From Limnephilus marmoratus (taxonomy: Eukaryota > Arthropoda > Insecta > Trichoptera > Limnephilidae), in the NCBI GenBank assembly GCA_917880885.1, contig OU862918.1, positions 27,551,988-27,615,987 of the forward strand: a stretch of 64,000 nt of DNA, written 5' to 3'. The notes beneath the pieces were generated by a model, which had not been told where the DNA came from, ran no database searches, and saw only the letters and a program-made list of their open reading frames with translations. How positions within the stretch are numbered: position 1 is the stretch's first letter; the number at the start of each line of letters is the position of its first letter. Shown one piece after another: positions 10,063 through 23,330 of the stretch. Made by a program: the position numbers and the translations under genes.

Positions 10063-10694
10063 CACTGGAGTTTCTTATTAGTAGTAGGCGGCTGGCGGAG
10101 GCAAAAACATTGGGAATGTATGGCGAGCGATATGCTGAAATAGGCCAAAATCAAATGATCTTTTATAGCTAAGTCTGTTGGCCCCATAAAATAAATTTGA
10201 CTGGTTAAATAACTATAATTTAATTGTTTTGCCTTTAATAATGAGCGGCCATGGAATTTTCGTTTATCCTACGCCAGGCACCTACTACTCATTAAGGTGA
10301 GAATAGGAAAGAAATGGAAATTAGCATTTCAATGGCATTTTATGCTCCTACCAAATATATATAAACTTTTTTTAAATAGACAATTCACCCTAAAAAGAGT
10401 GCATTGTGAGTACAAAACTTAATCATTGTTTAATAAAAATTGTGAATAATTTTGTGTTTGATTCATCTTGAACCCATATAACAACCATCTCCATATGGTC
10501 CTGCCCCTTATAGCTCCGGGAGAAGGGCGGTATGCAAGGGGGTTTAAGAGGTTCAAACCTTTGGTATTGGCGTAGGGAAAAAAAGAATAATACTCGTAGA
10601 TTACACTTTCCAGGAAAATACAACAATTTTATTGGCACCATCTCTTATGAATTTGATGTGAACTAAGTTGTGGTAAGAAGATTTCCCAAAACAA
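10063..10694. other. Intergenic stretch, no gene seen
   Basis: About 630 bp between the tandem units and a Helitron copy. One segment (GATCTTTTATAGCTAAGTCTG, near 10157) recurs at about 32645, so at least part is repeat. No coding frame was recognised. Confidence 0.5.
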
Positions 10695-11075
10695 TCTATA
10701 TAAATAAAAATGAATCGCTGAATGTGTTGCTAAGCGCATAACTTTCAAATGACTGCACCAAATTGGATAATTTTTTTTGTGTGTTCGTTATTGTCAGGAC
10801 AAGGTTTTTATAAAACTTCCGGAGAGCTCTGGCATTATGAAATTTGTATAAAAAATTGCTATTGATGGCACGCGAGGTTTGAAAACTGAATCTATGGACT
10901 GATGGGGAGGGGGGTGGGGGGGAAGGGAAGAAGGGGGAAAATGGGGAAGGGGGAGTAATGTGGGGAGAGGGCAGGTGGAGGAGGCAGAGTGGGAACGGGA
11001 CGAATAGGAAAGGACATGCAGGAAGAAACAATTTCTTTATTAAATGACATAGCAACGCGTGCCGGGACCAGCTAG
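10695..11075 (+). mobile_element. Helitron-like non-autonomous element (copy 2)
   Basis: Clean ends: 5' TCTATATAAATAAAAATG and 3' GGGACCAGCTAG, inserted between A (10694) and T (11076) with no target duplication. This is the signature of Helitrons. The core is G-rich (10900-11000). Confidence 0.7.
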
Positions 11076-11734
11076 TTTCTAATAAATTTATTGAATAGTA
11101 AAATAAAATGACCTACAATGTAGGTTCTGAGTGTTGTAATAATTATTAACAAAAAGAGCCGTAGAAAAAGTCATTGACAGGTGGAATACAATATACCTAA
11201 GTGTTAAATTCTAGCAAATAAAATTTTCTCAATTTCATAAAAAGAGGATTATACCTTGAAAATATAATTATAAAAATTGTAAGGTTAATTCAGCAAAGTT
11301 ATTGTAATTCCTTGTAGAATTCCGTGTTCTACTTGAAGTTATTAAAAAAATCATTGTCAATGTTCAAAACACATTTTTATAATATTGTTTCAGCATTAAA
11401 AACCCGGTTTACAGACATATTCAGCATGTACTAACACCATCCTAATGTGCATGATAATAAAAGTAATTACTTGTAAATAAGAATGTTAATAATTTCAAAA
11501 CAAACTAGTTCATCAAATTCCTAACCATGTTCAGACAGATATTGGGGGCCTACTCTCTATCTTTCGGTAGAGCCTCCAAATGGCCCAACGCTGTGGCTCA
11601 TCATGCAGAGCAACCGTAAGCTACGACTTGTTACATGTGAGTCAATATACTTACAAAAATGCCTTTCAATCTGTCCTCAAACAGGTGTGGATAAATGTGA
11701 AGGTATATAAAATAAGACAAACTTAATCTGAAAG
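11076..11734. other. Intergenic stretch between two convergent genes
   Basis: AT-rich. A segment at 11541-11630 (GAGCCTCCAAATGGCCCAAC) looks like part of a dispersed repeat, with a small CTCTAT...ATAGAG-type hairpin near 11555-11575. No gene was recognised. Confidence 0.4.
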
Positions 11735-11744
11735 TTTATTTATT
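11735..11744 (-). terminator. Overlapping poly(A) signals of polyubiquitin
   Basis: On the minus strand two overlapping AATAAA hexamers occur about 142-151 bases after the stop codon. They are the first such signals downstream and are followed by a T/G-rich stretch. Confidence 0.6.
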
Positions 11745-11885
11745 GTTGCAAAATAAAAAGTTAAATTGAGGCCTGCAAAATATAAGACTAAAATTTAAAA
11801 TAAAAGTGAAGTATTAATTATGTCGAAAATGTTCTAAAAGTCAAATAGTTGCAATAAAAGCATACTAGATTTAAATGATGAAAAC

Positions 11886-13662
<1,777 letters not shown>

Positions 13663-13887
13663 TTTACTCGATAATTTTGATTGATATCAGCAATCCACAC
13701 TTAACAGCTCTGAAGAAGCGCACTGCTACCTGCTAGTCCAAAAGGGAGATCCAAATTGGTTTCGCTGCAATCTTTCGGTCTGCGACGAGCGAGCGTAACA
13801 AATGGTAACAAATGACAACCGAAAGCAGCGAACTGCGGAACTGCGTTTGTGCGTTTGGTATTCGTCCCGGAAATGCACCACTGCACA
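13663..13887 (-). promoter_or_regulatory. Probable polyubiquitin promoter and first exon
   Basis: Less AT-rich than its surroundings, it holds the upstream part of the untranslated exon and the proximal promoter. Its upstream edge at 13880-13887 is the duplicated target of the hAT element that follows. No heat-shock element could be called with confidence. Confidence 0.4.
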
Positions 13888-15044
13888 CAGTGTTGCCAAC
13901 CCGAATTTTGAAAAAGACGTAGGTTAGACTAGAAAATTACGTAGAAACTGTATAATCTGGATTATGAAAAGTTCGTAGATCTACGTACTTTTTTTTTGAG
14001 TGAAATCAGGAAGTTAGGGTAGGTAAAACAGAATAAAACGAGTATTTTGTTATACAATTTATTTAAAGAGTTACCCCTGGTATTGTAAACTTTCATAAGC
14101 TGCGGTAACCGTTTACCATGCTTGTTTGCCACATTTGTCGTAGGGTTTTTAGAAATTACCCACGAGGTAAAAATTGCGAGACGCAAATGACTGCCGTTCC
14201 ATTAACGTTTATAAGAATATTAACTTTAAATTCAGTAAATTTAAATGATTTACCTCTTCAAGGCACATAAGAATCTAGTAAATAAAAAATTGCCACATTT
14301 GTGGTAAAAAAAAATAAATAAAAAATTACTCAACTTTCAGAATCTTCAGGCAAATTGAATTTGTACATATATTAGAACATTAACTTTTAATTCAGTAAAT
14401 TTAAATGATTCACCTCTTCAGGGCACATAAGAATCTAGTAAATTAAAAATTGCCACATTTGTGGTAAAAAATAAATAAATAAAAATACTCAATTTTCAGA
14501 ATCTTCAGGCAAATTGAATTTTTACATATATTGATTAAAATATTTAATATATTCCTGCGAAGGCTCGCTGCTGGCTTTAAGTCACTTTTCGTAAAAACTA
14601 AGCCTATTAGCGTGTCAGTAGAGTCTGTTATGGTTTCGGATGTTAATTTTTAATCAAATTTGTCGCGGAAAACAGACGCTCGAAATTTGCACTGCTATGT
14701 GGCAATGTGTTTTGTACAAACTGGGCCAACAAGGGAAACATTTGAGACGAATCGCCTTTTCGTATTTTTGAAACATGACCCCAAAACCCATTTATTTGCT
14801 GATCCTGTTGAAATGGATGAATTGTATTTCTGTCTGCGCGATTTCTTATGTGGCGCGGACTCTAGTATGAAACGGAACGTTTGATGGAGTCGGCGTCTGG
14901 TAAAGTTACGGAAAATATGCTGCTTCAGCCTAATGAGTTTGCAAATGTGTAAAAAACGTAGATTCTGGGCCTAAGTACGTAGATGTGCAGGAAAGACCTA
15001 AAATACGTAGATCTACGCAAAAAGACGTAGAGTTGGCAACGCTG
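13888..15044. mobile_element. hAT element in the polyubiquitin upstream region
   Basis: Ends CAGTGTTGCCAAC (13888) and GTTGGCAACGCTG (15044), flanked by a perfect 8-bp duplication ACTGCACA (13880-13887 and 15045-15052). CGTAGATCTACG and ACGTAGA motifs recur near both ends (13915-13990 and 14955-15030), as transposase-binding repeats would. A 155-bp block is duplicated in tandem inside (14221-14375 and 14380-14540). The short frame at 14660-14884 has no recognised domain; the element is non-autonomous. Confidence 0.85.
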
Positions 15045-15052
15045 ACTGCACA

Positions 15053-15990
15053 CCACTGTTTGCGTTTGCTTTGCTTTGGGGAATAGGGATGTACATTTTA
15101 TAATCGATTCTAAAACAATATTTTCGACAAAACATTTATAACTTTTCATTCTCTTTATTTGATTTATTTTGAGCCTTATTTTATTATCCTTACAATCTTG
15201 ATTGAGACCATTTAAAATAACAGATTTCAATCGATTGTTTATGACATTTTCAGTTTTGAAAATAATTAATTACCTTAGTTTCATATTTGTACATGGATAA
15301 GAATTTCACTGCTTATATTACTGCAAAATGCAATGTTAATAACGCAATGGGTGCGAGTAACATTTTGCTAATATTATGTATTGAGAAAATTGAAATCAAA
15401 GTTTAGGTTTTCTAAGATAGTGTATATACATTTTTTTATTATTTTTATTTATTAACCAATACATAATTGACCAATATATATAATATTAGTGGTAATAATA
15501 AATTCTCGTGTTTAATGAGGGAGCACAATCAGATTGACAGTACTATACATACTTAACAGTTGTTGCAATTTGGATGTATGTAGAACTACTTTTTTTATGC
15601 ATTTAATGAATAATAAGTTGGCATTTTTTTAATACTCATAATGGAAAAATTTTATACAGGCAGACGTATCCACAGATGCGGTATGAGTAAAATAAGCACT
15701 TGGCTCCTTTAGCATTTATACGATTTTATATGAAAGTATGACGATTTAACTTTTGTAAAAAAGAACTCATTGGTTCCTTTTGAATAGATACATTATTTAG
15801 CTATTTACAAATTAGACTTTACTTATAAGAGATTCCAGAGATATCACGTAGTCCGATAAAATAAAATGTTTACGGCAAATACGAAATTTTTTGAATGGTT
15901 TATATTTATGTATTTTTTAGGTGCAATCCACTTTTTCATGTTCTTCACTTGGAAACATGTCCAGAAGTTCTCGAGAAGCATAAAGGTACA
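15053..15990. other. Intergenic stretch, one exon-like segment
   Basis: AT-rich, with no gene recognised. At 15921-15985 a 65-base segment is framed by TTTTTTAG and AAG/GTACAA and is open in one frame (AIHFFMFFTWKHVQKFSRSI). No partner exon was found on the + strand. Confidence 0.3.
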
Positions 15991-16029
15991 ATTCAAAGTA
16001 TACACATTTTACTATTAGTATTAAACTTT

Positions 16030-16520
16030 TGTAAAAAAATCATTTCTTTTGATTGATAACATATTTTCCTTAATAACTTTGTTTTTTAGTCTTAAAAATA
16101 ATACGTTATTTTAAGATAATATCTATACATTTGCTGAGCCGAAATGGTAATTATATGAAATTCCCTCAATAGAAAAAAATCACAAAGTATGCTCCGAAAA
16201 TAAATATTTTCAAAAAAAATTGTTTTTTTTTTTTTTTTTTTATATTAACGCGCTCCCTCTAACATCCATATTTACATATCTCCCTTTAAAACCATTTTCT
16301 TCTTCTTTTTTAACGCCTATTAAGGAGTCATAAGGACGTATTTTACATCTGGGGAAGAAAAGTAAATCAAACTTTGAAGTGAAATCTTGAAAAACTTCTA
16401 AAGCTCCACGACATTTTAAACGTGTGTTCATCATTATATTTTTAACGATGAACACATAACAAGAAATTTTATTTGTATCTTCAAAAATATCGTATTTTAA
16501 AAAACCTTTTCAACATACCA
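16030..16520. repeat. Dispersed repeat, family X (copy 1)
   Basis: Shares AGATAATATCTATACAT, GAAATTCCCTCAATAG and CAAAGTATGCTCCGAAAAT with 28985-29260 and, inverted, with 53080-53200. The segment GCGCTCCCTCTAACAT (16251) recurs at 43535 and, inverted, at 52750. No coding content. Confidence 0.6.
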
Positions 16521-17508
16521 TCCCTAGTGGTACTTGCTTTGCAAGGCTGCTAACAATACAAAAATATTGATCAGTTTGTCAGCACTGCAAATGAAAAATA
16601 AGTCGTGAACTTGATCTGATATGTATAACGAAATCGACAAGATTAAAAAGCGAAAACCACTGTAAAAACTATGCTTGATTTTTAAAAATATTTTCAGCTT
16701 TAACTATTAAATAAATCTTTCAAAAGACACTATGAATTTGGCGGTAAATGCTAGTGCAAAGTTTCAAATTATACCTTATTCCATGAAAATATTCCGACCT
16801 ATATAATTGTACATGAAAATATTTAGAAAGTAGGTAGGTGCTTTTAATTATCACCTTTTGATTACCTACAATTACCTATTTACCTCAAGCGCAAATCGTT
16901 CATTAAAAAAATATTTATCTGGTTGGTACAGCTACACTTTTGATTAAATTTGCATTTCATAGCATTGGTTTTCGATTGAATCGTGGGTGGTTTGGTATAT
17001 TTATGATTGAATCTGAAGAATGCTCTGAGCATCTGAGCTCTTGCCGTACCGGGCGTTTAGACCAAACGAATGAGCATTATAACATTCTGGTTACAGTAGG
17101 AAGAAATGCAGCGAACATCCATCGAACCTAGAAGAATGGTCCCTTGCGTGACAAAAAGCATTTACATCAAAATTTCGCCAGAATGTGGTAAGAACGAGCA
17201 TTCGCTCATTTGGTTTAAACCCACCTTTAAAATTCTTTAAATACAGTACAGTACGTGTACAGTCGATTAATCAGTACACTTTTTTTTATCAGGATGGCTA
17301 TTTGGGTCAAAACCCATAAAAAAAAGAAGAAACTACCACTAATTTACTTTGTTTATATAGGACACCATTCTGTTTAATTGGGACAAATTCCGATCTGAAG
17401 TCGATGCAAAACTTGTCTCAGTAAATACATTTTAGTTAAAATGGGGAGGCGTGGGCTATACATCTCGTTTGTTTATTTACGGTATTTCTTTCTTATCGGT
17501 GTTATTTG
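16521..17508. other. Intergenic stretch, nothing recognised
   Basis: About 1 kb of AT-rich DNA. 16990-17225 resembles an inverted-repeat remnant: GAATGAGCATTATAACATTC with GAACGAGCATTCGCTCATT, and GTTTAGACCAAACG with TTTGGTTTAAAC. No gene was found. Confidence 0.4.
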
Positions 17509-17605
17509 AGTACAGTCAGTGGCGGCGTAGGGTAGATTGGCACCCGGGGCGCTTTTGTATTGAGCACCCCTACTTAAAATAAAATACCAAATACTTTTTT
17601 TTTAC

Positions 17606-17935
17606 ATAAGTTCCACACAGGAGGCCTTGAGGAAAGTAATTTCCCTGAGAGCCTATGTCATCTTTGGGGATGCTGTGTGGAAGCTTTTTAGGGAAAATAA
17701 GGAGAGGAGGGTTCTGGGAAGGAAAAGGGTTTAAGGGGTGGGTAGGAATCTGGGGTTCAGTGTGTCCTGGTCATCAGACCTAAACACACCTCATTCCATG
17801 AACCCGGGCACCCCTGCTAAATCACCAAAAGTAGCGAACCACTTGGGGTGACTGACCTATGGCAGAGGTGATGGTTATCCAATAAAGGTGTCCGGGGCGG
17901 CGGTACCCATTCTCGCCTCTCAAATTGAACATAAC
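17606..17935 (+). repeat. Dispersed repeat, family B (nested copy)
   Basis: Runs from TTCCACACAGGAGGCCTTGA through GGGATGCTGTGTGGAAG and ends near CGGTACCCATTCTCGCCTC. The 5' part folds on itself (CCACACAGG...CTGTGTGG). Other copies: 19695, 34710, 36130, 38372, 39208/39886 and, minus, 53722. It may be a SINE or a LINE 3' end; no RT was seen. Confidence 0.7.
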
Positions 17936-18120
17936 ATGATTACGAGACTTTATTTTACTAAAATATTCGATCACATTATCAAATTTTATTTCCGTCTCTC
18001 TTTCAATTGAAAAAATCGAAAGATTGGTTTGTCGCACTCGGCTCATTGTGGACCTTAAGTAAGATTCTATCAATTTTAATTCTGAAAAGCACCAAAACAC
18101 ATTGTAAAAAAAAATCTCTA

Positions 18121-18299
18121 GCCTCAAGATTACATTGAGCGAGTTTACAAGCTACTAGCCGGCATATTCACTAACTGCTAGCGAACTCGCTCAGTATCAT
18201 AATCATATTATTAGTTAACTAGCAGATTTTTACACTGAAGAAGTTTACTAGCAGATAGTGGCTAGTAGCTTGTAAACTCGCTTAATGTAATCGAGGCTT
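18121..18299. mobile_element. MITE, family with CCTCGATGACAC ends (copy 2)
   Basis: GCGAGTTTACAAGCTACTAG at 18139 and its complement at 18260-18281 with GAGGCT ends. It is related to 323-738 but shorter, and nested in the hAT element. Confidence 0.65.
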
Positions 18300-18773
18300 A
18301 ATACATAGCGCTAAACTCACAATAAATTTGAGAAGCTCCAATGTAGTCCATTGAACTGCTTCTTGGGCAGAAATGTTGGTGGCTTCCAAGTTTTTAAGCA
18401 CTTCCAAGCATTCCATATTGTCTCTGATAGTTGTTTAACGGACACGTCTACATTTTTCATTAATATTTCCCACCGCACTCGATGTTACTTGCGGTATAAG
18501 ATCAGACTAAGCGCAACATGAATTCATTCTTTTAGGGAATTAGAAATTCTATTCGAAAAAAAATTAAAATATAGTTGCTATGCGTTTCCAAATTTGATAT
18601 ATTAGTTTGTAGGTAGCTAGATACAAGAGTAGGTAGTTATTTATTGATGTGTTTGTATAGACGTATAGAATTCTTTGGCTGTACGAGTGAGTCGTCGTTG
18701 TCACCCCTTGGTGCTTGGTACCCGGGGCGGACCGCCCCCTCCGCCCCCCCCTTACGCCGCCACTGAGTACAGT

Positions 18774-19500
18774 ACTTCGATTACAGAAGATGTATTCGTC
18801 AAGCAGCGATAGTGAAAGTACAGAAAAGAAAAATATAATGCTACAACCGAACTGCAGTTCATAGCAGGTGATATTACCAATGCCCCCGTGATTTTGGAAA
18901 AATTCTTTGTAATCACGAACAGGTGATAAATGCTGCTTGTAGTGTTTAATCTCTCTCAGTTCCACAACATCTGCCATCGCTACGACTGAGTCTGCTACTG
19001 ACCACACTTGAAATTATTGAAGGATATCCTTTTTATTTAGAGTAAATAGTAACATTTAGGAAAACCAAATACTTTTTTTGAAGGATATGCTCATTATCTA
19101 TAAGTATAAGGTTTTACTTGGAATTCTGCAAATATAAGCATAATTTTTTTTTTTATGTATACGGCCCATATCGGTGCTACAACCCCTAATATTAGCACCT
19201 AACCCTGTGCTCTGCCTTCTTCCAATCCACGTCTCCAGTCTCTTGTGCACTTTCGCTCTGATTGTATTTTAGTACAAAATAAGAAATGTGGCAGACTACA
19301 GGGGAAGGGGGGGGGGGAGGGAGGGGGGGAGGGGGGCTTTGGCACCAGAACACTAAAAAATGCCTAGGGGCCCAGACATGTTTAATCCGGCCCTGACTAT
19401 GACACCACGTACGGATTGTTTTATAAAGGACCTCCATCAATTTTTTAATTTTATAAACGATAAAAATTTTCCAATAGGTATTTTATTGATAGTATATTAT
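18774..19500. other. Transposon-derived stretch with a broken coding remnant
   Basis: On the minus strand 19007-18855 reads ADVVELREIKHYKQHLSPV and RDYKEFFQNHGGIGNITCYE, protein-like but not recognised. On the plus strand MYSSSSDSESTEKKNIM starts at 18790. 19300-19400 ends with TTAATCCGGCCCTGA, a hAT-like terminus. No intact gene. Confidence 0.35.
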
Positions 19501-19504
19501 CTAA

Positions 19505-19596
19505 GGGAACGTACCCATACTATGTGACACGTTTAGGGGGGGGGGGGGGTCTTCAAAATGTCACGCTTGGTACAAATGTAGTATGGGTACGTTCCC
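19505..19596. mobile_element. Harbinger-type MITE, family GGGAACGTACCC (short copy)
   Basis: GGGAACGTACCCATAC and its complement are flanked by TAA (19502-19504 and 19597-19599). It contains a run of 14 G. A longer copy lies at 57846-58017. Confidence 0.75.
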
Positions 19597-19694
19597 TAAA
19601 TATATTATATTGTAAAGGTCCGGTCAATATTATGGTATATCATTGTCACCCATCAATATCATAAGAAGTAAGCTATCACATTTTTTTTAAAACT

Positions 19695-20075
19695 TTAGTT
19701 CCACACAGGAGGCCCTGAGCAAAATAATTACCCTCAGGGCCTACGTCATCTTTGGGGATACTGTGTGGAGGGTCTTTTTAGGAAAGAAGGAGAGGAAGTT
19801 CTGGGAAAAAAAAGGTATGAGGGGTGGGTAGGAATCTGGGTGTCAGTGTGTCCAGGAGTGACGGACGTACGAATCCATCCCTCCCACTGCGGTTCAAGAC
19901 GATATTCCGAGAGAGTACGCCTGGAGAAGTCAAAGGGACTCTCAACCATTCTCTCTCAATCCGGCCTGACATGCAGCTGATGAGCAGACGCCTCTGCCGC
20001 CAAGACCCGGATGAACCTCACCCCAAGATGGGCACCCCTGTTAAGTCACCAAACGTAGTGAACCACTTGGGTTTT
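19695..20075 (+). repeat. Dispersed repeat, family B
   Basis: CCACACAGGAGGCCCTGAG at 19702 through AAGTCACCAAACGTAGTGAACC. Short frames on both strands across it reflect its GC content only. Confidence 0.7.
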
Positions 20076-20496
20076 TCTTTATCCGGACATATTTTAAAAT
20101 TCATCGCCTGAGTAGGTATTTAATTATTCTAACAGTACTTTTCCCAAGCACTTTTTTTAGGATAAATTGCCTATTTAAAAAAAAAACTTTATTGCACAGG
20201 GTTTTAAAAAATTTGGTTATTTTATCTTTACGGGGCATGAGTTAAACGGCGCAGGATGCTAATAAAAACCTCGAGGGCACTGTGTTAAGTGTTATTATCA
20301 GCGCCTAAGCTCCTTGGCAAGTCAGTGCCCAGAGCACCTGCACAGGTCTGGCCCCTGTATCTTTGGAAGGAATTGAATTAATTTACTTCCTAAAAATGGC
20401 AGACTTCAGAAAAGAAAATTCTGGTGATAATGAAAAAAAGTTAATTTTTTAATAATAATTTGAAGAGAACAAACACAACATAAGTTTTGGGCCATC

Positions 20497-20742
20497 CGCT
20501 CATGGAGAAACTGGAAAAAAAAACAAGTTGTCGACGCAATCGCAACAACCTCTTTAACGAAATCGATATTTGAGCAGTGCTAGTTGCCGCGCATTTCAGT
20601 TGCATTGTTGACAGGTTGCCATGTTAGCGGCTCATGAACTGTCAAGTTTTGTCATGTCAGATTAGAAAAATATCATTTTTTGTTCAGGAGGTTGATTGCG
20701 ATTGCGTCGACAACTGTTTTTTTTTCAGTTTCTCCATGAGCG
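20497..20742. mobile_element. MITE with about 46-bp inverted ends
   Basis: CGCTCATGGAGAAACTGGAA at 20497 is mirrored at 20723-20742. The arms also share GTTGTCGACGCAATCGC. A SINE begins about 40 bp downstream. Confidence 0.7.
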
Positions 20743-20782
20743 AAGAATATTAAAAAACTTAAAGAACATAATATATACTTCG

Positions 20783-21180
20783 GAGTGCCTCCGTGGTCCC
20801 GAGGTGAGACTCTCGACTCACAATCTGAAGGTTGTGGGTTCGAACCCGGCGTGCGCAAATAAATTTTATTTGATTAATTGGTGGTACTTCATAATTAATT
20901 AATTAAAAAATAATATGTAGTATATTTGCGGCACATTCCACAGTGGAAGATACTCTCAGTATCATCCTGGTGTAAACCACCATTCACAATTGAAACATTG
21001 CTTAAAATGCCATGTTTAGTGACCCGATCTGAATAGCCAGATACTTCCCCACCTTCCTTTTCCCCATCTTCTTCCCCTCCCCACTACCATCAGCCTCGCA
21101 ACATACCCCAATTGCGGATGCCATAGTCTCACTGGCTCCAGACGGGTACAGTTGGGGACTCTTGTGCGGTATTCATATTA
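20783..21180 (+). mobile_element. tRNA-derived SINE, family A
   Basis: A box GGTCCCGAGGTGAGACTC, B box GGGTTCGAACCC, then GCGCAAATAAATTTTATTTG and the family body, ending near CTCTTGTGCGGTATTCA. Confidence 0.75.
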
Positions 21181-21309
21181 AAAAAACACTTGATCTCCCT
21201 TTTACGCTAAAAACAATAAGGAGGTATAAGTAAACCAAAAGGTTGTTTCTCAGTGACGTATCACAAGGATATCACTGTCGGAAGTGTATGCTTAAGCGCC
21301 AATACACAC

Positions 21310-22620
21310 AATTCTAAACGCGGAAACACACTTGCGTGTTGTGGTGCTTACTGTCGTCACGGTGAGTGTGCACACTAATGTGTTGTGTCGGGGCGTGCTC
21401 TGGCGTTATTTCTGAACAGTACCTAGATATCAAACCTTTGCAGCGTTTAAATGTGCAATGCTTTTTTCTGATTCGGTTAGTATTTTGATGAAGATCTTCA
21501 ATTTCTCTCAGCACTGAAACTTCTTGAGGTCAAAAAAGAAAAGAAGGTATAAGGTTCACCCTATAAACAAAGAATAATTTCATCGTCTTGTTAAAGAAAT
21601 AGAGAGTGACGAAGAGAAATTCCATCAGTACTTTACTAGCTGACCCAGCCACGAGTTGCTGTGGCTAACGAAACACAACGCCATCTACAAGATGGTTACC
21701 CAACCTTTTACTCACACCGCCATCTGTTAATTTGCGTACAAATCAAATCGATTTGTCGCTCCATTAATATTATTATAGCGAGTTCCCGGTATGCGTTGCT
21801 ATGCCACTTAATAAAGTTATTTTCCAATTTGCGTGTCCTCTCCCATTCGTCCCGTTCCCTTCCGCCTCCTCCTCTCCCGCGTCTCATTCCCCTTTTGCGT
21901 TCCTACTCCGCCATCTCTCTCCCCACTCCCCTCGCCCGCTTCCCCCGTCCCGCGAACCCCCCTCCTTCCCGCATTCCATTCACTCAGTCCCGGTACATTC
22001 AGTTTTCGAACAGCTTTCTCTACTATAATTTTTCTCTACTATAATAAGCATCTATTGTACATATAAACCTTCCTCTGGAATCACTCTATCTATTGGTGAA
22101 AACCGCATGAAATTCGCTGTGTAGTTTAAAAGATCTATGCGGACATACATTTTGAGCGACTTCATTTTATACTATGTAATGATGATATACATTTATAAAT
22201 CATATAAAAGATTAGTATATTAAATAATAATATAAAATAATATTTCAGCAATTTCTTCCCAAGCAGCATTTCTGATCAAATGATCCTTATACTATTTACA
22301 CTTTGTATCGTATAAAATTTTTCTTTCACGCACAAGTTCAATAAGCTCCATTTTTCAGAACCAACAAGCGTCCGCTATTTGTTTACATCTTCAATGACGC
22401 GCCACAAGCCGCGTCGGCATGGAAACACATTTGCGTGGTGTGTCGTGTCGCGCCATACCCCCCTCCACCGCAATTGGAGGCGAGCAGTCGACGCCACGAC
22501 AGAACGCGTCCCGACACTCCACAACCTACAAATATGTCTCTAACCATAATAAATGTATGAAACCGATGTGCTTCTGGCGTGCCACAACACTCCACAACAC
22601 ACAAGTGTGTTTCTGCCTTT
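21310..22620. mobile_element. Inverted-repeat element with a nested Helitron
   Basis: CGGAAACACACTTGCGTGTT (21319) faces ACACACAAGTGTGTTTCTGC (22597-22616), with related CACAACA motifs at 22400-22590. A Helitron-like copy (21636-22180) is nested inside. Confidence 0.5.
21636..22180 (-). mobile_element. Helitron-like non-autonomous element
   Basis: On the minus strand it ends CTAG at 21639-21636. It carries the family's CCCATTCGTCCCGTTCCC-type pyrimidine core (21835-21970) and CATTCAGTCCCGGTACATTC. The 5' limit is approximate. Confidence 0.55.
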
Positions 22621-22650
22621 AGTGTGGGTCAACTCTAATAGTGTGATCTT

Positions 22651-23330
22651 TAACCCGTCTAATCACAGGAGACCCAAGTTGTCCCAAAACATCATAATAA
22701 CAGGAGACCCAGATTGTCCCAGAGCAACGGTGCATTATTAAAAGTTAGATATCTCTCTTCCTGTCATGCAAATATTTGTGATTTCTTTTATGTTAGAAAA
22801 GGAATGAAATAATGCTTCTCATTGTCTTAGAATTATATGAGCTAGGTTGTTCAGATATTTTACAAACCCGATCAAAAGTGACGGTTTAATTTTGCGCCGA
22901 TTTGTGACGCATCAAACGTTTAATTTTAAAATAAAATTGTATGAAAGTGATAAAAAGTGAGGTGACAGTTTTATTACAAATTTTGCTTAGAAAAGGAATT
23001 TGTATTCAAAATTTTAAGTTTATTCTATTTTAATTATTTTAATTCGAATATTCTTAGGTATACAATTTTTAGCCAATTTACATTTCCAATATTAAAATTT
23101 TAATATTTAGGAACAAAAATGTTGATTTCTAATCGTATTATATATAATAATTTCTAACATCGGAAAGATTATTGTATCTAAATTTTAGAACAATTTTTGT
23201 TTTTGCAAAAGTGTTAAAAAAACCCAATAAATAGGAACATTTAAAATGCATGGGAAGAACCAGGAATTTTGCGCGCAAACCTTGATAGGCAAAAGTTGAC
23301 AGAAAATTATTTTCTTATTATTCGAAGGGT
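22651..23330. repeat. Long dispersed repeat, family C (copy 1)
   Basis: About 680 bp shared, in inverted orientation, with 47389-48058. Landmarks: GAGACCCAAGTTGTCCCAAA, AAGTGAGGTGACAGTTTTAT, TTAAAATGCATGGGAAGAAC, GCGCGCAAACCTTGATAGGC. Type not recognised. Confidence 0.65.

Larger units (their letters stand above)
17517..18765. mobile_element. hAT element with two nested insertions
   Basis: Ends CAGTGGCGGCGTA (17517) and TACGCCGCCACTG (18765), flanked by a perfect 8-bp duplication AGTACAGT (17509-17516 and 18766-18773). Inside lie a repeat-B copy (17606-17935) and a MITE (18121-18299). GCACCCGGGGCG and TACCCGGGGCGG are subterminal. Confidence 0.85.

Noticed and set aside
13663..13887. Heat-shock elements in the polyubiquitin promoter
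   Set aside because: Only scattered TTC/GAA triplets; no clean alternating array could be shown by eye.
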